The translations under genes were made by a program, and so were the position numbers. Source: Sciurus carolinensis (taxonomy: Eukaryota > Chordata > Mammalia > Rodentia > Sciuridae). Taken from it: a stretch of 64,000 bases of DNA. Positions within the stretch are counted from its first letter, which is position 1, and the number at the start of each line of letters is the position of its first letter. Below the pieces are notes generated by a model, which saw nothing but the letters and a program-made list of their open reading frames with translations, searched no databases and had not been told where the DNA came from. Of the stretch, positions 56,781 to 64,000 are shown piece after piece. The stretch is taken from NCBI RefSeq assembly GCF_902686445.1, contig NC_062223.1, forward strand, positions 42,564,998-42,628,997, in the 5' to 3' direction.

Positions 56781-57129
56781 GGAGCCTAGAGTCTGGTCCT
56801 GCCTCCAGTCATGAGTTGCTCTTGTTTATATGTCCCATCTCTGCCTCTGGATCACACCTCTTACTATCAATCATTGCATCCCCTCAGCCCTAGGCACACA
56901 CTAGATGCTCATCCCAGCCCCAGTTGTCTGAAAATTGGCGTTCTTTTCTGCCAGGTGAGGTGTCAGCTTGTTGAGTGTGTGGTGCTCAGGGAAACTCCCA
57001 AAAGGTTGGAAAGGTGGCAGGAGAAGGAACGACCCAAGGAAGCAAAGGCTGGAGAAGTCACTGCTATATGCTGGAGCAGCCGGCCAGGGATGGAAGAGGA
57101 TGTGTCGAGGGGCAAGTGAGAGGGTGAAG

Positions 57130-57355
57130 ACATGTTAGGAACATGGGGCTGTTTGAATTCCAGCTCCTTTGTTTAATAATTGTGAGGCCTGGGGCAAAGT
57201 ACTTATTTTATCTGTGCCTTTGTATTCTCATTTGCAAAATGGATCTTAAAATAATGTCAACCCTATTGAGTGGTGGGGAGGTTTAAATGCATAAATGAGT
57301 TTAAGTAAGTATAAACATTGAAACTAATCCTTAGTATAAACACTGGCTATTACTT
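57130..57355 (+). mobile_element. MIR SINE, inside the spacer of the inverted duplication
   Basis: 'gtttgaattccagctccttt', 'tatctgtgcctttgtattct', 'catttgcaaaatggatctta' and 'tagtataaacactggctatt'. Confidence 0.88.
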
Positions 57356-58085
57356 CGATTTTCCAGGCTATGGGATTGACTGGTGGTTTTCACTTTCTTT
57401 TCTTTTTTTAAAATTCTTTCTATAAACAAAAAACACATTATTTATGTAATCTGAAAAACATATACTACAACCATCTCTCATTCTCTCTCTTTTTTAAGAA
57501 ACCAGGACAGAATCCAGTGGGTGAGAGGTTCTAGCTGGCCCTGCTGGCCGTGGTCCCTGACCCAGAGTAGGTACTCTCACAGTGCACATGGTGAGGTAAC
57601 CTTCAGCTCCCCTCACCCCTGCCGGCCCCTGTCCTGGTCCCCCTGCCAGTCAGCAGAGGCTCCAGCCAGCCTGGATGGTGTCACAGTTGGCGCCTGGAGA
57701 ACAGAGGATGAAGTCACCTGGCGGTTCCTCTGCAGAGAGTGCAGGGGCAGGCCTGGGCCCTGGGCTTTCTCAGGACTGGATAGAGGTTCTAAGAGCTGAG
57801 TAGCGCTTTCCAGAGTCAAGGGGAGAAAGGAGGGAGGTGTGGCCGGGCTTGCAAAAGCAGGAGCAAGGTTCACACGTTTTATGAAGTGTTTTATGGTGCA
57901 GCTGTAATGGGAAGCCTGGTACTTAGCGAGAGTTATTAGGTGTGATGGTCTTAACACTGAGAGCCCTGTGGTGGTGTGCGTGACGCTGGCATGAGAAACA
58001 GGCTGAGCATGGAGGGGTGGGTTGCTTGGACCCAATATGCTCCTTAAATCAGCCTGTGCATGGTACTTAAAATAACTACTATTAT
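57356..58085. other. Unique sequence in the spacer of the inverted duplication
   Basis: No exon is supported. A 165-codon minus-strand frame at 57613-58110 runs antisense to a 92-codon plus-strand frame and into the right arm. Neither shows a domain. Confidence 0.45.
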
Positions 58086-58286
58086 TATGATTATTGTACT
58101 CTTGGGACATTCAAAGCTCAACTTAGAGGCAAACCAAAACTCCATGTCAGTTATCTGCTCCCTGTTAGAAGCAGGCTAAACTGAATGACCCAATTCTCTT
58201 ACTACCTCTGGGGACCAAAAGTGCCTCGAAGTCACTTCCAGCCCAGAGTGGGTGGAAGCTGATCCCATCAGGGTGCTCAGGACTCC
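58086..58286 (-). repeat. Right arm of a 98%-identical inverted duplication (partner 56570-56780)
   Basis: 201 bp reverse-complementary to 56570-56780. Together the arms could form a cruciform or, if transcribed, a long double-stranded RNA hairpin of about 200 bp. Confidence 0.95.
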
Positions 58287-58467
58287 AGACGCCTCTCCTG
58301 TGTCCCTGTGAGCAGGCGAGATCTGAGCTCTTCATTGCCCCAGGTTAATTTCTCAAGCCCAGGTAGCAAAAAGATCTCCCATTCTTTCAGAAATTCCAGA
58401 GAAAAGCTTCGACTATTTTTTTGTCTTTGTTTTGCCTCATGAGGGATGGCAGCCAGGAATCAGACTT

Positions 58468-58671
58468 TGTTTTTTGGTTTTTTTGGTCCTAGGGATTGAA
58501 CCCAGGAGTGCTTAACAATTGAGCCACATCCCCAGCCCATTTTTTAAAATTTATTTAAAGACAGGGTCTTGGTGAGTTGCTCACAGCCTCACTGAGTTGC
58601 TGAGACTGGCTTTGAACTTGAGATCCTCCTGCCTCAGTCTCCTGAGCTGCTGGGATTACAGGCGTGTCGGC
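58468..58671 (-). mobile_element. B1-dID (MEN-like) SINE, minus strand
   Basis: T-rich tail, reversed ID 'ggattgaacccaggagtgct' and 'gagccacatccccagccc', linker 'aaagacagggtcttggtgag', reversed B1 'ctcctgcctcagtctcctga' and 'gctgctgggattacaggcgt'. The B1 5' end is cut short at 'gtcggcagg'. Confidence 0.95.
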
Positions 58672-58869
58672 AGGATTTGACCTTTTTGAGTCATGGAGCC
58701 ATGTCACATGCCAAAAATGGGTAGAGTAGAACAGAGGCTCTTAACCAAGGACTGTGGGGGAGGGTCTGCAGGGGTCTGAGTTGTAAGGACAGTTTGTCTG
58801 AATGTGCATTAGGGGGACAGCCCCACAACCCCATCAGCCTGTGTTCACAGGATTTTGCCTGTGCATCTC

Positions 58870-59246
58870 CTGGTGAGGAGATCCTCCTTTCTGTTTCTAA
58901 AATGTGTCCAACTTTCTCCTGCCCCAGGGCCTTTGCACTTGTTGTTCCCTCTCTGAATATTTTCCCTACAGTCCCACTCTCACTTTCTTGAAGTCACTGA
59001 TCAAATGTACCCTCCTGACCACCTTATATTAAACATGCCTATTACTATCCCACTCACGGTGACATGGCTTCATGGTTCTTTGCAGTTCTGTGTAGTACTT
59101 ATTCCCAAAGGGCTATAACCATTTGTTTGTTTATAATCTCCTCCCTTGATATAGAAGCCTCTGTGGTGTTCGCTGTGGAACCTGCAGTATGTAAACAGAG
59201 CCAAGCCCAGAGCTCAGAAAATATCTGTGAAAATATCAATGAATGA
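58870..59246 (+). mobile_element. L2 LINE 3' end, well preserved
   Basis: L2 landmarks in order: 'cagggcctttgcacttgttg', 'ttccctctctgaatattttc', 'actgatcaaatgtaccctcc', 'gttctgtgtagtacttattc' and the terminal 'atatctgtgaaaatatcaat' followed by 'gaatgaa'. Confidence 0.9.
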
Positions 59247-59488
59247 ACATATTAATAACTTTCTTCATATTCGGGCTTCAGATATAAGAAAAAAATGTTT
59301 TTTACTGATGGAAAAAAAATCTGAATTCTTAATGGGGCTCAGCTATGTGCTTTGGGTCCCCCAAACATTTTATGTGCCATGAAATGGTCACCTGGTCATC
59401 TGGGCACTGCACCAGATGTTTAAGGCAGAAGCCGCTGAGAGATTTCACAATGTTTGTGAATTTCATCAATCCTTCAAATATACCCGAT

Positions 59489-59489
<1 letters not shown>

Positions 59490-59525
<36 letters not shown>

Positions 59526-59543
59526 TGTGAGTGTGTGTGTGTG
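59490..59543. repeat. GT microsatellite
   Basis: (GT)n with GAGT interruptions. Minus-strand frames through it encode a His/Thr repeat and are artefacts. Confidence 0.97.
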
Positions 59544-60335
59544 AAAATGGAGAGGCCAGGTCCTGGTGCACAAGTAATGGTTGTCCCTGTTTGAAGATGG
59601 GAAATCCCTCTTGACACACCTCCTGGTTCTTGCACCTTGTCTGAGGCTCTCTGTGCATGAGAGCAGGGTAGTGGTAGAAGTCCCACCTGTAGCCTTGCTC
59701 TGGCGTTGTGCTTGTCCCATTGGGAAAAGACCTCCAAGGGGTTGAACATCAGCGACCAGGATCAGCCTGGGGCCAGAATTTTCCAAGGCATGAACTCCAG
59801 TGTGAATGGGGTATAACTGCCTCTTATTGAATAAGAGATGGGTTTTTCTGTAACTTTAAAGGAAATAATAAAAAGTGCCATCCTAGAAATTAATATGTTG
59901 TATTTTGTTAAGAAAACAAAAAGAAAGAAAAAAATGGTACTCACTCCACTGAGGGAAATAGTCCCTCTAAGAGAGAACCTACCCTTTTCTGGACAAATTG
60001 TTTGCTTTGACTGGCAAGCATAAACCTTGGAATCATTAGGGGCAAAAGGTTATCTTTTGTCAACATCTGTACCAGGTGAGCTTGGAGGTAAATTCATCAC
60101 ACAGAGCTTATCACATTCCTGGAAACAGCCTTTGTAAATGATAGCTTCTTAGAATCATATTTTTGAATGTTATTATTTTCTTGCAGTTAAAAAAAAAGTA
60201 CCTTCCTCTTCCATTTTAGATGGCTGATTCACCATTTCTCATTGTGATACACAAACAGCATTGTTTTAAAAGTAAAACATACCAGAAAAACCCCTATAAA
60301 ATAAAAAGCTCTCTTTACACATCTGCCTCCAAAAT
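59544..60335. other. Unique sequence without a gene
   Basis: No exon or confidently named repeat is seen. Confidence 0.5.
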
Positions 60336-60339
60336 TTTC

Positions 60340-60860
60340 TTCCATTCTCAGAGGTAACCCTGACAAATTTTTTACTTCTCTTTCCATGCAGTATAAATGT
60401 TCATGTACACACATGGTACATGAATATATAATTGAAGATATGTCTTGGATATTTTTCTGCATCAGTTCATGCAGTGTTACATCAATCTTTTAAACTGGTC
60501 CATAGTCTTTCATGGCATCAAAATATATCAGGATTTATTCAACCACCCCTATATCAGCAAAAGGGGTGGTTGAATAAAAATATAATTACTTATAATTATT
60601 ACTGTTACAAACAATTCTACAAAGAATTCTGCAAAAAATAGACATCTTTATAAATACATTTCTCTAGAATAAATATTAAGAAAACTATTTTTAAGCATCA
60701 AATCATATCATACACTTTACATTTTGATAGAAACTACCAGATTCCCCCCACTCCCAATACCAGTTTACACTCCTATGATAAAATTTCATGGCTTTACCCA
60801 TCATAGATGTTATCAACTTTAAAAAATCTTTTGCCAATTTGATGTGCAAAAATTGATGTT
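60340..60860 (+). mobile_element. L1ME-like LINE fragment
   Basis: 'ttctcagaggtaaccctgac', 'tactgttacaaacaattcta', 'cattttgatagaaactacca', 'ccagtttacactcctatgat' and 'ttgccaatttgatgtgcaaa' follow the L1ME order. A perfect hairpin at 60534-60578 interrupts it. Confidence 0.75.
60534..60578. repeat. Perfect 17-bp inverted repeat with 11-nt loop inside L1ME
   Basis: Left arm TTTATTCAACCACCCCT at 60534-60550, loop 60551-60561, right arm 60562-60578 exactly complementary. The ancestral L1ME has only the left-arm sequence at this place, so the right arm looks like a local fold-back copy. Confidence 0.92.
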
Positions 60861-60865
60861 TTAAG

Positions 60866-60948
60866 TGATTGGGGATGGAGTTCAGTGGTAGGGCACTTGC
60901 CTAGCCTACATGAGGTCCCGGATTTGATCCCCAGTACTGAAAAAAAAA
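60866..60948 (+). mobile_element. ID SINE, plus strand
   Basis: 'ggggatggagttcagtggta', 'gggcacttgcctagcctaca' and 'ggatttgatccccagtact' then a short poly-A. It lies at the right edge of the L1ME fragment. Confidence 0.92.
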
Positions 60949-61219
60949 CTTTTCACTTGCTTTCCTTCAATTTCTAAGTTAGTTGAGAAGGTTTTGTTGG
61001 TTGGTTGTGGTGTTTTCTACATGTGAATTTTTAACATAGTTTCAAACATTTTTGTTGATAGGACAATTCCAGAAGTGCCTTTCTTCCAGGACTGAGGTGC
61101 AGCTAGTAGTTGAAATATGCTTTCATTTACTAGTATCAACAGTTAACCAATGCTTAATGCTCCTTGGCATAGTACCCCCACCCAATCTCACCTTCCTTCA
61201 TCTTTGCTAATGCCAAGCA

Positions 61220-61719
61220 TCAGGCTCTCTGCCCTCCGCTCTGCCCTCTAGTTTGAGTCCGACACCTGCTGAAGACATTAAAAACTGCTTGAGGCCTGCT
61301 CGAGAGCAGCCCCAGCCTCTCTTCAGATGATTTGGTATCCTGATGAACCATTTCAAAGATATTTCCACAGTGCCTTCTCAACCAAATAGACTCAACTCCT
61401 TCTTCACAGAAGTTTCTGGCCTCTGAGAAATCCTCAGGAACACACTGCAGGTTGGTTTCTTGAATGGGTCCCTGCTTTGTCAATTTCTTAGAATTATGCT
61501 TACATAATTTCCTTTTGACCTTAGCCTCCACACCGTAATCCAAGAGGGCACGTGGGGGACCAAGATGACCCTTATGTAACTTGTTATGTAAGAGTTCAGA
61601 GATGCCGAGTGTCACTTTAGAGTCTGCAGAGTTCTCTAGGAAGTCGGAAAGTTCATTTTGATGGAGTCTTGTCTTGTCTCTTTCAGTCAGTGAAGCCTTG
61701 AGAGAATATTCCTTCACTT
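61220..61719 (-). CDS. Candidate last coding exon of an unrecognised gene
   Basis: Product not recognised and function unknown. On the minus strand an open frame runs 166 codons to a TGA at 61220-61222. Immediately upstream is a strong 3' splice site: an unbroken pyrimidine tract (about 61729-61754) then 'ccatctcag', with the exon starting at 61719. The frame is closed by two TAG codons just upstream, so the open part fits an exon with phase-1 entry and not a complete gene. The deduced 165-residue tail from 61717 is polar and charged, with acidic stretches (such as 'SDFLENSADS'), a basic middle ('KVKRKLCKHNSKKLTKQG'), and a basic C-terminus ending 'GGQRA'. There is no transmembrane segment or signal peptide. 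No repeat overlaps it. AATAAA on the minus strand lies only about 680 bp downstream, inside the L1ME hairpin. Frames of similar length arise by chance here, so the splice context is the main support. Confidence 0.35.
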
Positions 61720-61799
61720 CTGAGATGGCCCAAGGGAAGAAGGAAAGGAGAAAGGATAGTGCTGATTGCTACTAAGAAACAGACACTTAATAGAAATTA

Positions 61800-61930
61800 T
61801 TGTACCTAATTTACTCCTCTCTATGGTCTTTTTTCCCAAGTGCAGATAAGGAGACTGAGGCTCTCGAGGATTTGAGAGTTTAAGGATCATAAACTAGGAA
61901 GTGGCAGAACTTGGTTTTAAAGCAAGACTA
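61800..61930 (-). mobile_element. MIR SINE
   Basis: Reversed MIR: 'gtgcagataaggagactgag', 'gctctcgaggatttgagagt' and 'actaggaagtggcagaactt'. Confidence 0.8.
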
Positions 61931-61942
61931 AGGTCGTCACAT

Positions 61943-61975
<33 letters not shown>
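61943..61975. repeat. Pure GT microsatellite
   Basis: About 16 uninterrupted GT units, so probably polymorphic. Confidence 0.97.
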
Positions 61976-61977
<2 letters not shown>

Positions 61978-62565
61978 AGGACTGGGGAGTGCAGAGTAAT
62001 TCAGAATTATGCTGGACAGGTCTGTTTCACATCCCATTCCCTTGAAGTCTTAAACTTGATCCATTGGCTGTAGCAAAGCAGATGGAGAGCTCAGACCATT
62101 CTGAGGACTTCGAGCTCCCTGGGAGCCAGCTGTGGTCAACTCTTTGATCTCTGTGCCAAGGATGTCTTGTGCTGTCCTGGCTGTGCCCAGATGGACCATG
62201 GGGCCTTTGGAGCTAGAACTTTGGACTCCCTTGTGACCCCCCTTCCCTTTGCCTCTGGGCTGGCACTGAGATAGGGCATTCCCCTAAAGGAGCAGGCCCT
62301 GTGTAATATGTGTGCTTGTCATGAGCCAGATCCTCTTGCTTCTTCTCTGTGCTTAGGGAAGTGATGCATGAGCAGAGAGCTCATGTCCACGTTGAATGTC
62401 TACAATGGATGCTATCACCAAGTCTCTGAGGAGAAAGCCCAACCAGAAGGACCAAGGACATGGGGTTATGGTCATTTAACTTTTAGGATCTTTGAGAGAT
62501 GATCAAACCCCAACAGAGTTGTGTCATTAGATACGTTTTTGGTAATTTCTTTTTATTTTTAATCC
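61976..62565. other. Unique sequence without a gene
   Basis: No exon is supported. Confidence 0.5.
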
Positions 62566-62569
62566 TTAC

Positions 62570-62770
62570 TTTGAAAAGTAATGAGTGTATGTGGGAAAAT
62601 GTTCAAACAGTGCTAAAAATTATGTAATCATCAGTGAGTCACCCTCTTATTTGAGAAACCCATGTTCTCAATCTCCCTGGAAGCCACTGTCATTAACTAT
62701 GTTCTGCAATTCCTCCAGAAATATTACTTGCAATCTTTGTGTATATAATAAGTGTGTGATTTTGTTTACT
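62570..62770 (+). mobile_element. L1ME-like LINE fragment
   Basis: 'tgtgggaaaatgttcaaaca', 'ccctggaagccactgtcatt', 'caattcctccagaaatatta' resemble the same L1ME region seen at 46.4 and 60.3 kb. Confidence 0.55.
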
Positions 62771-62850
62771 ATCATCTGTCCATCCCTCTCTTTTAAATCT
62801 ATCTAATCATTCATTCCTTATCCATTCATCCAACCATCCATCTAACTAAC
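62770..62850. repeat. TCCA/ATCC-rich low-complexity stretch
   Basis: Degenerate tetranucleotide repeat with 'ccattcatccaaccatccat'. Confidence 0.75.
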
Positions 62851-63097
62851 GCTTGTAGCAGAATTCATTCTCCGGAGCTTAAATTCATTCTCTTGTCTTG
62901 GTTTGGTGTGCTGAGATTGGTGCAGCCCTGATAGAGGGTCTTTGAGTCTCTAGGATGTCTGTATGGCCCCAGACCTCATTAGAGAGACCTTCAGTGGATT
63001 AAGGTGAGCTGCATACCAACCAAAGATCTCTTTGCAAGGTCTCCTGTTGGATTCTGTCCTTCTCTTCAAAGTAGAATATAAGAAGATGCCCTGGGAG

Positions 63098-63179
63098 ATG
63101 TGTAGTTCCAGCAAGATGCTATTTCATGGAACTTGTGCATGTGTAGTTCCAGCAAGATGCTATTTCATGGAACTTGTGC
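63098..63179 (+). repeat. Perfect 41-bp tandem duplication (two copies)
   Basis: 63098-63138 and 63139-63179 are identical; the unit starts ATGTGTAGTTCC and ends GGAACTTGTGC. No divergence is seen, so it is recent or an assembly artefact. It does not interrupt a supported gene. Confidence 0.97.
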
Positions 63180-63614
63180 TTGAGCAAAGTCCGCCCTAAC
63201 TCAGTCCTTGCCATGGAAGCATCTCAACCCACAACCTTGCTCCCCACATTGAGGCTGTCTGGTTATATATGTTGCTTGCTGGATGACCAAATACCCCAAC
63301 AGAAGAAGTCAACTTTCTCCCCAATATTTTTACTTTTTTGGTAGTTAAATGGCAAAAGTGAAGGACTGGGAAGTGTTGGGCACCACTCTTTATTAAAACT
63401 TCCCCTAATTTACCGCATGAGAGGCCAGTGCTCTACTGGGTCTTATCATGGGACAGTCACAAGTAGAAAACAGGATGGTCCCCAAAGAACTGCCCTCTGG
63501 AGAGTAGCAATGTGATTTGGAAGGCTTCCTCTTCAAAGACAGGAAAATAACCTGCTGGTTCTGTTCCTGATCCTAGTCAGGTCCTCTGGAGAGCTCTAGA
63601 TGCTGACCCCTTCA

Positions 63615-63730
63615 TCTTGTAGGGCTCCATGGGTTCTAACTTCTGCCACTCACTAGCTATGTGACTTTGAGCAGGCAAGTCTTCGTAGGGAAAATAATTA
63701 TGTATATTTCAAAGGACTATTATGGTTTAG
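63615..63730 (+). mobile_element. MIR SINE fragment
   Basis: 'ggttctaacttctgccactc', 'actagctatgtgactttgag' and 'caggcaagtcttcg' match the MIR core. Confidence 0.8.
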
Positions 63731-63734
63731 TTGC

Positions 63735-64000
63735 TTGCAGGTGACAGATGCCTAACTTAATCTGGCTTAAATTAAACATGTATTAGTTTATTAGATGAAA
63801 AGTCTAGAGGTAACTTCAAACAAAGCTGAATCCAGAGGCTAAGGTCTTATTGTCAGGACTTATTCTCTCTCCAGGTCTCTTTGTCTTCAAATACAGGCAT
63901 GTTATTTTCATGCAGGCTTCTGGAAGCTCTGGACTTCTATTCTAGTAGCTCAAAAACCTGTGCAAAAGAGAGCTTCTCATTCTATCTATTTCTAAAAAAA
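63735..64000 (+). mobile_element. Ancient mammalian repeat, family uncertain, cut by the window edge
   Basis: 'gcttgcaggtgacagatgcc', 'ttaatctggcttaaattaaa', 'gatgaaaagtctagaggtaa' and 'ttattctctctccaggtctc' belong to a mammal-wide repeat whose name I cannot fix from memory. Confidence 0.4.

Noticed and set aside
57613..58110. 165-codon minus-strand frame between the inverted arms
   Set aside because: No domain, runs antisense to another frame and into the duplicated arm. No clear splice sites.
59466..59786. His/Thr-repeat protein frames
   Set aside because: They are translations of a GT/CA microsatellite.
1..64000. CRISPR arrays, operons, phage, toxin-antitoxin or other prokaryotic systems
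   Set aside because: The repeat content is mammalian throughout, coding density is near zero, and no regularly spaced short repeats with unique spacers are present.
1..64000. tRNA, snRNA or microRNA genes
   Set aside because: The only tRNA-like sequences are the ID and MIR SINEs. No snRNA start motifs were seen, and the 60534 hairpin is too short and sits in L1ME.

Overview
This window is mammalian nuclear DNA, almost certainly from a squirrel-family rodent (Sciuridae: squirrels, marmots, chipmunks). The youngest SINEs are B1 monomers fused to an ID unit (B1-dID, or MEN, dimers) and free ID elements. The youngest LINE tail, at 51.7-51.96 kb, looks like a squirrel-type L1 3' end. The older layer is shared by all placental mammals: MIR, L2, L1M/L1ME, Tigger and MER2 DNA transposons, hAT-Charlie/MER20 elements and MaLR/ERVL LTRs. 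There is no sign of bacterial, phage, plasmid or CRISPR content.

The window is gene-poor and is either intergenic or intronic. Most long reading frames fall on repeats, microsatellites or tandem duplications. The one stretch I would call a possible coding exon is on the minus strand at 61220-61719. It is a 166-codon frame that begins right after a textbook 3' splice site and ends in a stop, so it would be the last coding exon of a gene whose other exons lie beyond the right edge. I do not recognise the protein. A second candidate functional zone at 27.87-28.15 kb is CpG-enriched, with E-boxes and a MEF2-like site. It could be a promoter or enhancer.

Layout: 0-9 kb holds an old L1M, a B1-dID, an ID, a long L2 stretch and a consensus CTCF motif at 7.70 kb. 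9-14 kb holds an ERVL-like LTR, L1ME and two MaLR LTRs. 15.8-25.8 kb is rich in Tigger-type transposons, two of them cleanly nested inside MIRs, and also has ID and B1-dID insertions and a local direct duplication. 26-48 kb is mostly unique sequence with many MIRs, a perfect 103-bp tandem duplication, a mosaic LTR-like block, MER20, L2, and a short retrocopy inserted in an L1ME. 48-60 kb has a CpG cluster, a young L1 insertion with target-site duplications, a MaLR LTR, a second CTCF motif facing the first, a long pyrimidine microsatellite, three B1-dID copies and a striking about 200-bp inverted duplication. 60-64 kb has an L1ME with a perfect hairpin, an ID, the possible terminal exon, GT repeats and a perfect 41-bp tandem duplication.

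I found no undescribed multigene system. The most unusual signals are local DNA rearrangements: three inverted duplications, one dispersed direct duplication, two perfect tandem duplications and one template-switch-like hairpin. The convergent CTCF pair is also notable because it could anchor a loop of about 46 kb. Repeat family names were assigned from memory of the consensus sequences, and boundaries are approximate unless a target-site duplication is given.
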